Of a stretch of 17,563 bases of DNA, positions 11,542 to 17,563 are shown piece after piece. The notes under the pieces are model-generated. The model made no database searches, was not told where the DNA came from, and was given only the letters and a program-made list of their open reading frames with translations. Numbering within the stretch: the stretch's first letter is position 1; the number at the start of each line of letters is the position of its first letter. The stretch lies in the NCBI GenBank assembly GCA_964555685.1, contig CAZKTO010000066.1, positions 1-17,563 on the forward strand, given 5' to 3'. A program made the position numbers and the translations under genes. Source of the stretch: CAZKTO01 sp964555685 (GTDB taxonomy: Bacteria; Chloroflexota; Dehalococcoidia; SHYB01).

Positions 11542-12462
11542 ATGCGTATCGTCGTCATCGGCCAGGCGGCCTTCGGCGAGGCCGTCTTCAAGCGGCTTTT
11601 GGAGCGCGGCGAAGAGGTCGCGGGCGTCTCGGCCCCGGCAACGCCTCCCGGCGGCCGGCTCGACCCCCTGCGCGCCGCCGCCGAGGAGCGACGCCTGCCC
11701 GTCTTCACCACCCGCGAGCTCAAGAAACCCGGCGTCTTCGAGGGCTACGCAGCCCTCAAGCCTGACCTCAACGTCATGGCCTACGTCACGGACATCCTGG
11801 CCGAGCGGGTCCTCTTCGAGCCGAAGCTGGGGACGATCCAGTACCATCCCTCGCTGCTGCCGAGGCACCGGGGCGCCAGCGCCATGAACTGGGCCATCAT
11901 CCAGGGCGAGAGCCGCACCGGCCTCACCATCTTCTGGCCCGACAAGGGGATCGATACCGGCCCCGTGCTGCTCCAGCGAGAGGCCGCCATCGAGCGCGAC
12001 GACACCCTGGGCTCGCTCTACTTCAGCAAGCTCTTCCCCATGGGCGTGGACGCCCTGGCCGAGGCCGTCGCCCTGGTGAAGGCGGGCAAGGCGCCGCGGA
12101 TTCGGCAGGACCATGCGAAGGCGACCTACGAGCCCATCTGCGGCGACGAGCACGCCGCCATCGACTGGGCGAAGCCGGCATCCCAGGTCTACAACCTCAT
12201 CCGCGGCTGCAACCCCCAGCCGGGCGCCCACACGGTCTTCAAGGGCCGCAGGCTGCGTGTCTTCGACTGCGCCCTGGCTCCCGGGCCCGCGGACGGCCAG
12301 CCCGGCCAGGTGCTCCAGGTCGAGGGCGACTCCTTGACCGTGGCCCTGAGCGGCGGCGCGCTGGCGGTCAAGCGCGTCCAGCCCGAGGGCTCCGGTAAAC
12401 TGAAAGCGCCCGAGTTCGTGGCCGCCTTCGGCCTGAAGACCGGTGACCGGCTGGGGAGCTGA
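11542..12462 (+). CDS. Formyltransferase-family protein resembling the 10-formyl-THF hydrolase domain of ALDH1L1
   Basis: A 306-residue protein with the formyltransferase N-domain and C-terminal barrel layout. It would be labelled methionyl-tRNA formyltransferase by simple searches, but the pattern recalls the N-terminal domain of 10-formyltetrahydrofolate dehydrogenase: MRIVVIGQAAFGEAVF at the start, TIQYHPSLLPRHRGASAMNW at 98-117, GLTIFWPDKGIDTGPVLLQ at 127-145, TLGSLYFSKLFPMGV, ATYEPICGDE and the N-L-I-R-G-C-N-P-Q-P-G-A block. The catalytic His102 and Asp138 are present, but the Asn of the Asn-His-Asp triad of true Fmt (two before the His) is Gln100 here; ALDH1L1 has Ile there. It may therefore use or hydrolyse 10-formyl-THF on another acceptor. 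The stop is 8 bases before the next gene's GTG, so they probably form an operon. Family sure, reaction open. Confidence 0.88.
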   Translation: MRIVVIGQAAFGEAVFKRLLERGEEVAGVSAPATPPGGRLDPLRAAAEERRLPVFTTRELKKPGVFEGYAALKPDLNVMAYVTDILAERVLFEPKLGTIQYHPSLLPRHRGASAMNWAIIQGESRTGLTIFWPDKGIDTGPVLLQREAAIERDDTLGSLYFSKLFPMGVDALAEAVALVKAGKAPRIRQDHAKATYEPICGDEHAAIDWAKPASQVYNLIRGCNPQPGAHTVFKGRRLRVFDCALAPGPADGQPGQVLQVEGDSLTVALSGGALAVKRVQPEGSGKLKAPEFVAAFGLKTGDRLGS

Positions 12463-12470
12463 CCCGAGGT

Positions 12471-13232
12471 GTGAAGATCCTCCGCTACCGGCTCGGACGC
12501 AGCATGGGCTACGGCGTCCTCCAGGACGGCTGGGTCTGCGCCGCCTCCGGCCGCCTCTTCCAGGGGCTGAAACGAGGGCGGCGCATCGCCCGGCTTGAGG
12601 AGGTCACGCTCCTCCCGCTCGTCCGTCCCTCCAAGATCGTGGCCATCGGCCGGAACTACCTCGACCATGCCCAGGAGATGGGGACGAACGCTCCGACCGA
12701 GCCGCTGATCTTCCTCAAGGCGCCTTCGGCCCTCAACGCGCCGGGCGCTCCCATCGTCGTTCCTGCGGGCGCGGGCCGGATCGAGTACGAGGGCGAGCTG
12801 GTGGTGGTCATCGGCCGGCGCGTGCGCAACCTCTCCGAGGCCCAGGCCCCGAGCGCTGTCCTGGGCTATACCTGTGGATTCGACATAACGGCCCGAGAGG
12901 TCCAGCGCAAGGACGGCCAGTGGACGCGCGCCAAGAGCTTCGACACCTTCGCCCCCGTGGGCCCGCTCATCCAGACGCAAGGGCGCCCGGACGGCCGCCG
13001 CATCCGGACGCGGCGCAACGGCCAGGTCGTCCAGGACGCCTCCACGAGCCAGATGATCTTCCCCGTCCCGCGCCTCTTGAGCTTCGTCTCGCGCGTCATG
13101 ACGCTGCTCCCCGGCGACCTCGTCTTCACCGGCACGCCCGCCGGCGTGGGCGAGATCGCCCCCGGCGACACCATCGAGGTGGAGGTCGAGGGGATCGGGA
13201 CGCTGCGCTGCCCTGTTATCGCCGAGGGATAG
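12471..13232 (+). CDS. Fumarylacetoacetate hydrolase family protein
   Basis: A 253-residue metal-dependent enzyme of the FAH superfamily, which cleaves or isomerises 2-oxo/4-oxo acids (acylpyruvases, oxaloacetate decarboxylases, homoprotocatechuate-pathway isomerases). Landmarks: KIVAIGRNYLDHAQEMG with the H-x-x-E lid residues His66 and Glu69, metal ligands Glu105 and Glu107 in RIEYEGEL, Asp138 in GYTCGFDITAREVQ, then the substrate-pocket segments AKSFDTFAPVGP (154-165) and PGDLVFTGTPAGVG (214-227). The specific substrate is not readable. The start is GTG at 12471, giving the usual MKILRYR opening; GGGGAG lies upstream but is distant. The TAG stop abuts the ATG of the next gene, so the three genes from 11542 look co-transcribed. 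Confidence 0.93.
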   Translation: MKILRYRLGRSMGYGVLQDGWVCAASGRLFQGLKRGRRIARLEEVTLLPLVRPSKIVAIGRNYLDHAQEMGTNAPTEPLIFLKAPSALNAPGAPIVVPAGAGRIEYEGELVVVIGRRVRNLSEAQAPSAVLGYTCGFDITAREVQRKDGQWTRAKSFDTFAPVGPLIQTQGRPDGRRIRTRRNGQVVQDASTSQMIFPVPRLLSFVSRVMTLLPGDLVFTGTPAGVGEIAPGDTIEVEVEGIGTLRCPVIAEG

Positions 13233-13598
13233 ATGGCTGTCAGCCGCAAGCGGGCGCTGGAGCGGGGCCAGGCCGCCATCGAGCGGCCCAAGGGCCAGAT
13301 GGAGATCACGCTGCGCCATGGCAAGGGAGGCGTGACGCTGCGCTACCAGGGGCGGGTCATCGCTCGCACCCACGCCTCCGCCGTCGGCAAACGCCTCGCA
13401 CCCTACCTGGCCCAGGCTCTCGGCGTGAAGCTGCCGCCGGCGGGCGGACAGGCCAAGTCCGTCGTCAGCTCCGGCGTGCTCTACCGGGTCCTCTCCATCT
13501 CCTCCCTCGACCTGCGCACCAAAGAGGCCCAGATGCTCCTCCGTTACCTTTTGCAGGAGGCCGAGGGAATGCGCGGCTATCAGAGCGCGGCGCTGTGA
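13233..13598 (+). CDS. Small basic protein of unknown function
   Basis: 121 residues, not recognised. It starts at ATG 13233, immediately after the TAG of the FAH-family gene (TAGATG), with GAGGG a few bases upstream, so translation is probably coupled. The N-terminal third is very basic (MAVSRKRALERGQ, KGQMEITLRHGKGG). The middle has an alternating strand pattern (VTLRYQGRVIARTHA) and the C-terminal half is helical (KEAQMLLRYLLQEAEGMRG). No signal peptide, membrane segment or cysteine is present. Codon choice matches its neighbours and the opposite-strand frame is less convincing, so it looks like a real gene. It could bind nucleic acid or serve as a partner of the enzymes upstream; that is only a guess from charge and position. 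Confidence 0.7.
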   Translation: MAVSRKRALERGQAAIERPKGQMEITLRHGKGGVTLRYQGRVIARTHASAVGKRLAPYLAQALGVKLPPAGGQAKSVVSSGVLYRVLSISSLDLRTKEAQMLLRYLLQEAEGMRGYQSAAL

Positions 13599-13637
13599 AG
13601 GAGGGCCTCCCGCATACATACAACAGACGGCGGTGTC

Positions 13638-13665
13638 GTAGGGGCGACCGGTCGGTCGCCCCTGC
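13638..13665. repeat. GTAGGGGCG palindrome, copy 2
   Basis: Arms GTAGGGGCGACC (13638-13649) and GGTCGCCCCTGC (13654-13665) pair over 12 bases with one G-T mismatch around GGTC. It shares the GTAGGGGCG end with the palindrome at 9677-9705. It follows the last gene of the formyltransferase/FAH operon by 39 bases and may end its transcript. Confidence 0.65.
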
Positions 13666-13789
13666 CTCCCGAGAGACATAGCCCTCTCCATGTCGGATGG
13701 CCTTGCCCCAAAAGTCGTGCCACCACGCCCGCGGAACCTTCGCATCCTCTCCCCTGGCGGGAGAGAGCCTGCCCTGTTCTTAGCCGAAG

Positions 13790-13878
13790 CCCTGAGCCCT
13801 TCGGCGGAGCCTGTCCTGAACCGAGCGAAGCGAGTCCTGAGCGAAAGCGAAGGATCTATCTTGTTGAAGGGCTCAGGG
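13790..13878. repeat. Inverted-repeat element with 13-bp perfect ends
   Basis: CCCTGAGCCCTTC (13790-13802) recurs as its exact inverse complement at 13866-13878. Between them lie CCTGTCCTGA and GTCCTGAGCGAAAGCGAAGGA, a core I recognise from widespread interspersed repeats in environmental bacterial genomes. No coding capacity. Confidence 0.65.
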
Positions 13879-13937
13879 TCAACTCCGCGAAGGGGAAGCC
13901 GAGGGGATAAGAGGAGAGGCCCCATTCGCGTAGACCG

Positions 13938-13972
13938 CGGAGGCCGGACCGAGGCTATCGGTCCGGCCTCCG
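13938..13972. terminator. Perfect 15-bp hairpin downstream of the exported protein gene
   Basis: CGGAGGCCGGACCGA (13938-13952) pairs perfectly with TCGGTCCGGCCTCCG (13958-13972) around GGCTA. It begins 20 bases after the minus-strand stop at 13993, a good terminator position, though no T-run follows. Confidence 0.6.
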
Positions 13973-13992
13973 TGCATGGGCCGCTCTCTGGA

Positions 13993-14640
13993 TTACGGCT
14001 TGGGGGCGAAGACCTGGATTTGTGTGACGGTAAACAGGCCGGTTGTGGGGTCGCGCCGCACGATGACGACCGCTCGCTTACCAAGCAAAGTTCCAGCGGC
14101 CCCCTTCTTCGTCGTGAGCTTGGCTGTGGTGGGTACCGCGAAGTCGGATGTTCCACCCTTCTTGGGCGCCAAGGTGATGCTCGTAAGAAGGGGGGGCGTG
14201 CTCGTGCAGTTGGGCAGACACGCCGTGATGATCCCGACGCGGTGGGCATGAGGGGGCGCCTCACCCTTACCGAGGATCCTGTTTACGTGCAGGGCGTCGT
14301 AGGTGGTCCCGCTCACCCTCTTGCCCAGGACAGCCACGCGGTCACCGTTTGAGAGCTCACCATAGGTGGGGGTCTTGTCGCCCGGGATCTTAAACTTGGT
14401 TGGGTTCGGGGGCGACGTCACGACGTTGATCGTCACGGTGCCCTGAGGGTCGCCCCCTTTCCTCTTCAGGTCAAGGGTAAAGCTCGTCGGGCCCTTGGTG
14501 TTGATTGTCCCCACGAGCCCCTGGTGTTTCTCCTCCGGAGGGCCCGTAGGGACCGTTTGTGCGAGGGTGACTCCCAGAGTGCCGATGGCACCGAGCACCA
14601 CCACCGCCAGCACCAGGGCCGCTTTCAGGACTGATCTCAT
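13993..14640 (-). CDS. Exported protein with two DUF5666-like segments
   Basis: 215 residues with a clear Sec signal: MRSVLKAALVLAVVVLGAIG, then an L-A-Q cleavage region near residue 28. The mature part appears to have two similar beta-rich segments: GLVGTINTKGPTSFTLDLKRK ending in GDRVAVLGKR, and SITLAPKKGGTSDFAVPTTAKLT ending in GKRAVVIVRR. This pattern of 'G-x-V/I, then -F-x-L, then D-x-V-x-V-x-G' resembles DUF5666-type small beta-barrels. Two cysteines (ITACLPNCTS) might form a disulphide. The start ATG at 14640 has AGGAGG seven bases upstream. Function unknown; exported, possibly surface-associated. The next minus-strand gene upstream also encodes an exported protein. Confidence 0.75.
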   Translation of the reverse strand: MRSVLKAALVLAVVVLGAIGTLGVTLAQTVPTGPPEEKHQGLVGTINTKGPTSFTLDLKRKGGDPQGTVTINVVTSPPNPTKFKIPGDKTPTYGELSNGDRVAVLGKRVSGTTYDALHVNRILGKGEAPPHAHRVGIITACLPNCTSTPPLLTSITLAPKKGGTSDFAVPTTAKLTTKKGAAGTLLGKRAVVIVRRDPTTGLFTVTQIQVFAPKP

Positions 14641-14755
14641 CTCTCTACCTCCTGTTTTGGGCCGTCGGCTTCCTTGTCAGTGATATCGTTTTCTTGCGGC
14701 CCTTTCGTAAACTACAACGTCGCCCCACGGATTTCGTTAGGCCCCGCTGGGTGAT

Positions 14756-15298
14756 CTATCGCCTGGGCAGGAAAAACAGCACGAGCTCCTCCGTGGCCTG
14801 GTTCTCCTGCTCGTCGGTCGCGATAATGTCAAAGACGTTGCCCCCCTCCTCCAAGACGACCCGCAGGGAGAAGTTGCCGTTCGAGTCCACCTCGGCCACG
14901 TCGCCATTGATCGTGACAACGGCATCGGCACTGGTGCGCCCTCTGATGGTGATGGTGTTTGCCTCGACCACCGCGCCGTCCGCTGGCTCCAAGATAGTCA
15001 GGAAGAAAGCTGCAGGGACGGGAGTGAGAGTCGGCCCAGCCGGCGCGGTAGGCGTGCGTCCGGGAGATGGAGTCTCCGTGGGGGAGGCCCCTGGGGGAGA
15101 GGGCCGCACCCCTGCCGGCAGGGGAGTCGGAACGGCGGCCGCCCCTGTGGGTGTGGGCGGAAGCACCCTTGTCGGCGCGACGGTCGGCTCGGGACCCCCA
15201 CGGCAACCGGCTAGTGCCAGGACAAGGAGGGCGACCGACCCGACCAGGAGTGAGGCAAGCCTTGAGGACAGCCCAACCGTCTTCCATTTGCCTTTCAT
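14756..15298 (-). CDS. Lipoprotein with a C-terminal Ig-like domain
   Basis: 180 residues from ATG at 15298, chosen because AGGAG lies seven bases upstream (a TTG at 15319 would add seven residues). It has a signal peptide with lipobox L-A-G-C (Cys32), then about 65 residues of Pro/Thr/Ala/Gly-rich linker (PTVAPTRVLPPTPTG, TPSPGRTPTAP) suited to spanning the cell wall or envelope. The C-terminal ~80 residues read FLTILEPADGAVVEANTITIRGRTSADAVVTINGDVAEVDSNGNF. This is the bacterial Ig-like repeat seen in glucodextranase-type and similar surface proteins ('P-x-D-G-x-x-V ... G-x-T ... V-x-V-N-G ... V ... G-x-F'). It probably serves as a binding or spacer module outside the membrane. No catalytic domain is present. 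Confidence 0.82.
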   Translation of the reverse strand: MKGKWKTVGLSSRLASLLVGSVALLVLALAGCRGGPEPTVAPTRVLPPTPTGAAAVPTPLPAGVRPSPPGASPTETPSPGRTPTAPAGPTLTPVPAAFFLTILEPADGAVVEANTITIRGRTSADAVVTINGDVAEVDSNGNFSLRVVLEEGGNVFDIIATDEQENQATEELVLFFLPRR

Positions 15299-15319
15299 CG
15301 CGTCTCCTCCCACTTTCAA

Positions 15320-15511
15320 GAGAGAGTTCGTTTCCCACGCCCAGGGTGGGTGGTCGCAGAGCCATCGCTCCCCGGCAGATTGCCGTGGATCATGACGGAA
15401 CGTCTCCCCTCGAAGGAAGCGCTCGTGCCATGGCTCCAGGCGCTGGCGCCGGGTCAGCCCGGCCCATGGCGCGGGGGGACTGGGGAACGCCGACGCCGGG
15501 GTGGGTCAGGT
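15320..15511. other. Intergenic region between the Ig-like lipoprotein and dehydrogenase genes
   Basis: No convincing gene. A plus-strand ATG at 15392 opens MTERLPSKEALVPWLQALAP, which reads like protein for about 30 codons. It then becomes a shadow of the dehydrogenase gene on the other strand, so it may be a gene fragment. A CCGGG-TCAG-CCCGG hairpin in the middle could end dehydrogenase transcription. Confidence 0.35.
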
Positions 15512-16510
15512 CTACAATCGCCGCGCCACTTCCTGCGCGAACTCCGTCGTGCTGGCCGCGCCGCCCAGGTCCTGTCTCCTGACCCTCCCCTCGGCGAAGA
15601 TGGCCCGCACGGCGCCCTCGATCCGGCCCGCGGCGCGCTCCTCGCCGATGTGCCGGAGGAGCATCGCGCCCGTCAGGATCATCGCCGTGGGGTTCGCGAT
15701 GTTCTTCCCCGCCGCGTCGGGCCAGCTCCCGTGCACCGCCTCGAAGACGGCGCACTCGTCACCGATGTTGGCGCCCGGAACCACGCCGATGCCGCCCACC
15801 AGGCCCGCCGCCAGGTCCGAGATGATGTCCCCGTACAGGTTCGACGTCAGGATCACGTCGAACTGGCGCGGGTCGAGGACCAGCTGCAGGCTTGCGTTGT
15901 CCACGATCACCTCGCCGTAGGCGATCCACGGAAACCGCTGGGAGACCTTTCGGGCGCACTGCAAGAACAGGCCATCGGACATCTTCATGATGTTGGCCTT
16001 GTGAACGGCGGTGATCTTCCTGCGGCCGTTGGCGCGGGCGTACTCGAAGGCGAATTGGGCGATGCGCGTCGAGGCCCGCTCGGTGATGATCTTGAGGCTT
16101 TCGATGACGCCCGGGACCACCTCGTGCTCCTTGCCGGCGTAGAGGTCCTCCGTGTTCTCGCGGACGACCACGAGGTCGACGCCCTCGAACCGGGCCGGGA
16201 CGCCGGGGATGGTGCGGACGGGCCGGACGCAGGCGTAGAGGTCGAGGCGCTGGCGGATGGCGACGTTGACGCTGGGGTAGCCCTCGCCCACGGGCGTTGT
16301 GATGGGGGCCTTGAGCGCCACCTGGTTCCGGCGGATCGCCGCCAGCGTCGCCTCGGGGAGCAGCGAGCCCGTCTGCTCGTGGGCCCGCTGGCCCACGAGC
16401 GCTGGCTCCCACGTCACCGGGGCGCCGGACGCGGCGATGACCTCGACGGCGGCGCAGGCCACCTCGGGCCCGATGCCGTCGCCCTCGATCAGGGTGATGG
16501 TGCGCGTCAC
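15512..16510 (-). CDS. Isocitrate/isopropylmalate dehydrogenase family protein (probable isocitrate dehydrogenase)
   Basis: A beta-decarboxylating dehydrogenase, about 332 residues from the preferred start. Landmarks (numbered from GTG 16510): TLIEGDGIGPEV at the N-terminus, the substrate loop YPSVNVAIRQRLDLYACVRP with Ser80 and Asn82 as in isocitrate dehydrogenases, VVRENTEDLYAG with Tyr124, VHKANIMK with Lys171, metal ligands Asp204, Asp228 (NLYGD) and Asp232, and the nucleotide loop EAVHGSWPDAAGKNIANP. The Ser-x-Asn loop and ENTEDLYAG favour an isocitrate (IDH3-like) over an isopropylmalate enzyme; cofactor use is not certain. An ATG at 16564 in the same frame overlaps TATAAT (TATAATG) and adds 18 residues with no family match. 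GTG at 16510 has GAGGAT at the right distance and is preferred. It is divergent from the peptidase gene. Confidence 0.9.
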   Translation of the reverse strand: MTRTITLIEGDGIGPEVACAAVEVIAASGAPVTWEPALVGQRAHEQTGSLLPEATLAAIRRNQVALKAPITTPVGEGYPSVNVAIRQRLDLYACVRPVRTIPGVPARFEGVDLVVVRENTEDLYAGKEHEVVPGVIESLKIITERASTRIAQFAFEYARANGRRKITAVHKANIMKMSDGLFLQCARKVSQRFPWIAYGEVIVDNASLQLVLDPRQFDVILTSNLYGDIISDLAAGLVGGIGVVPGANIGDECAVFEAVHGSWPDAAGKNIANPTAMILTGAMLLRHIGEERAAGRIEGAVRAIFAEGRVRRQDLGGAASTTEFAQEVARRL

Positions 16511-16530
16511 GCCATCCTCGCACAGGAAGA

Positions 16531-16568
16531 CGCCCCGGTTGGCACGGGGCGCTGCTTCTGGCATTATA
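16531..16568. promoter_or_regulatory. Candidate bidirectional promoter between the dehydrogenase and peptidase genes
   Basis: A perfect TATAAT on the minus strand (16568-16563) could be the dehydrogenase -10, though no good -35 is seen. On the plus strand TTGGCA (16539-16544), 17 bases and CATTAT (16562-16567) could serve the peptidase gene at 16588. CGCCCCG-GTTGGCA-CGGGGCG (16531-16551) would form a hairpin in the dehydrogenase leader. Confidence 0.4.
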
Positions 16569-16587
16569 CACGCGAAGACAGGCTCTC

Positions 16588-17481
16588 ATGCATCTCGCCA
16601 TCGTCGTCCACGGAGGAGCAGGCGCCCCGCCGTCCCTCAGCGACGGCTGCGAGGCCGCCGCGCGGGCCGGGATGGAGCGATTGCGCGCCGGGGCGTCCGC
16701 GCTGGAGGCCGCCATCGCCGCCGTGGTCAGCATGGAGGACGATGGCCGCTACAACGCCGGGTCGGGCTCCGTCCTGCGCCTCGATGGCGTGAGCGTGGAG
16801 GCGGACGCCGCCGTCATGGACTCGCGCGGCGTTCTGGGCTGCGTCGCGGGCCTGACCTCCGTGCGGAACCCGGTGCTGGTGGCCCGGCGCGTCGCCGAGA
16901 CGCCCCACGTCTTCCTGGCCGGAGAGGGCGCTACGGCCTTCGCCCGTAGGCTCGGGTTCCGGGAGTACCGGCGTGTCTCTCCGCGGGCCCGCCAGCGCCA
17001 TCGGGCCCTCGTGCGGGCCATGCGAGCGGGCGACGACGAGCGCATCCCGCCCGCCTGGCGCGCCTTCGACCTGCGCCGCTACTGGAACTTCCAGCGCCCC
17101 TATGACGAGCTCTTCGCTCCCGATACGGTGGGCGCCGTGGCCGTCGCGGGCGACGGGGCTTTCGCCGTGGCCGGCTCGACGGGCGGCAGCGTCCCGATGC
17201 TCCGAGGCCGCGTCGGCGATACGCCCCTCGTCGGCTGCGGCTTCTACGCGGGGCCCGCGGGCGCCGTCGCCGCCACCGGCATCGGCGAGGAGATCGTTCG
17301 CCGCATGCTGTCGAGAGATGTCTACGAGGCCATGGCTCGCGGAGCGTCACCTCAGGACGCCTGTGAGGAGGGCATCGCCCGCTTCCGAGCGGAGGTCCCC
17401 GTGGGCCTCATCGCCGTCGCCCGCGACGGCCACGGCGTCGCAGCGAACGTGCCGATGGCGCACGCGGCGCTGGTGGAGTAG
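16588..17481 (+). CDS. Plant-type asparaginase / isoaspartyl peptidase (T2 Ntn hydrolase)
   Basis: An N-terminal nucleophile hydrolase that cuts itself to expose a Thr and then hydrolyses isoaspartyl dipeptides, asparagine or a similar amide. It has 297 residues, the normal proenzyme length. Landmarks: IVVHGGAG at the start, ALEAAIAAVVSMEDDGRYNAGSGS at 38-61, the VEADAAVMDS strand, the cleavage site D-T-V-G-A-V-A with nucleophile Thr180, G-S-T-G-G at 196-200, R-G-R-V-G-D-T-P at 206-213 with the substrate-binding Arg, and ATGIGEE near 229. The alpha-chain linker before Thr180 (AFDLRRYWNFQRPYDELF) is well formed. The start ATG at 16588 has only a weak ribosome site. A hairpin follows the stop. 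The physiological substrate is uncertain (peptide repair versus asparagine use). Confidence 0.92.
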   Translation: MHLAIVVHGGAGAPPSLSDGCEAAARAGMERLRAGASALEAAIAAVVSMEDDGRYNAGSGSVLRLDGVSVEADAAVMDSRGVLGCVAGLTSVRNPVLVARRVAETPHVFLAGEGATAFARRLGFREYRRVSPRARQRHRALVRAMRAGDDERIPPAWRAFDLRRYWNFQRPYDELFAPDTVGAVAVAGDGAFAVAGSTGGSVPMLRGRVGDTPLVGCGFYAGPAGAVAATGIGEEIVRRMLSRDVYEAMARGASPQDACEEGIARFRAEVPVGLIAVARDGHGVAANVPMAHAALVE

Positions 17482-17510
17482 CCTCCCGGCCCTACAGGGG
17501 CCAGCGAGGT

Positions 17511-17548
17511 GAAGCTCCCCGCAGCCCGCCTGCGGCGGGCGGGGCTTC
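17511..17548 (+). terminator. Terminator-like hairpin after the isoaspartyl peptidase gene
   Basis: GAAGC-CCCC (17511-17520, one extra T) pairs with GGGGCTTC (17541-17548), and inside it GCCCGC (17524-17529) pairs with GCGGGC (17535-17540). It starts 29 bases after the stop codon. The core CCCGCCTGCGG is shared with the palindrome at 11141-11158. No T-run is visible before the window ends. Confidence 0.6.
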
Positions 17549-17563
17549 TGGTGTCTGAACAAT

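Larger units (their letters stand above)
13599..13992. other. Repeat-rich intergenic region without a gene
   Basis: Nearly 400 bases separate the plus-strand unknown gene from the minus-strand exported protein. I see no credible gene. It holds, in order, a GTAGGGGCG palindrome, a CTCTCCC/GGGAGAG hairpin (13747-13765), a 13-bp inverted-repeat element and a strong 15-bp hairpin close to the end of the minus-strand gene. The long minus-strand frame crossing it is an artefact of high G+C. Confidence 0.7.

Noticed and set aside
10487..11887. 466-residue plus-strand open frame
   Set aside because: Runs through a strong terminator and antisense to yqeY and rpsU, both certain; a shadow.
12189..14264. 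691-residue minus-strand open frame
   Set aside because: It lies opposite three genes with clear family motifs or good coding character and crosses repeat DNA. The translation is low-complexity with no domain; it is a high-G+C shadow.
15350..16792. 480-residue plus-strand open frame
   Set aside because: Antisense to the isocitrate dehydrogenase family gene. Only its first ~30 codons from 15392 look protein-like, and that is noted as a possible fragment.
1..17563. CRISPR array, tRNA or rRNA genes, transposases or integrases
   Set aside because: None seen. The repeats are short palindromes of unlike sequence without regular spacers. No cloverleaf or rRNA core sequence was recognised by eye, and no recombinase motif appears in any credible gene; a covariance-model scan would settle small RNAs.

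Overview
The window looks like a GC-rich (roughly two-thirds G+C by eye) bacterial chromosome segment from an uncultured-type lineage. Lipoproteins with Pro/Thr/Ala-rich linkers after the lipobox (PTPRTAPAATATPRP style) and many short palindromic intergenic repeats suggest a Chloroflexota relative such as Dehalococcoidia/SAR202. That placement is an inference from style, not from a marker alignment. I saw no rRNA, tRNA, CRISPR array, transposase or integrase.

Layout, left to right. (1) 1-2771, plus strand: the C-terminal part of valyl-tRNA synthetase (valS), cut by the window edge, then an MFS transporter. (2) 2772-4373, minus strand: a visibly more AT-rich island with a DUF3800 gene and a DUF433 antitoxin gene. 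The antitoxin's PIN-like DUF5615 partner survives only as its first 20 codons. The island is flanked by an 86-bp direct repeat of the 3' end of the neighbouring deacetylase gene. (3) 4374-8826, minus strand: an acetylpolyamine amidohydrolase/HDAC-family deacetylase, a glutamate-1-semialdehyde-aminomutase-like class III aminotransferase, and a peptide-type ABC solute-binding lipoprotein. A MarR regulator is divergent from the lipoprotein gene. The shared intergenic region holds a strong minus-strand promoter (TTGACA-18-TATAAC) with an inverted repeat inside its spacer. (4) 9741-11371, minus strand: purQ, and the conserved rpsU-yqeY pair with its own promoter and a strong terminator. (5) 11542-13598, plus strand: a stand-alone formyltransferase/10-formyl-THF-hydrolase-like protein, a fumarylacetoacetate-hydrolase-family protein and a small basic unknown protein, closely packed. 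(6) 13993-15298, minus strand: two exported proteins, one DUF5666-like and one an Ig-like lipoprotein. (7) 15512-17481: an isocitrate/isopropylmalate dehydrogenase family gene (minus) divergent from a plant-type asparaginase/isoaspartyl peptidase (plus).

How the genes may work together. Housekeeping genes (valS, purQ, rpsU, yqeY) alternate with small-molecule catabolism genes. The solute-binding protein, aminotransferase and deacetylase lie in the same orientation and could form an uptake and breakdown set for an N-acylated amine, controlled by the MarR protein; this is inference. The most unusual part is the DUF3800/DUF433 island, whose ends duplicate the 3' end of the deacetylase gene and which carries a decapitated toxin-antitoxin operon. 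Intergenic regions hold several repeat families, including one in which the stop codons of two intact genes and one gene remnant are embedded.
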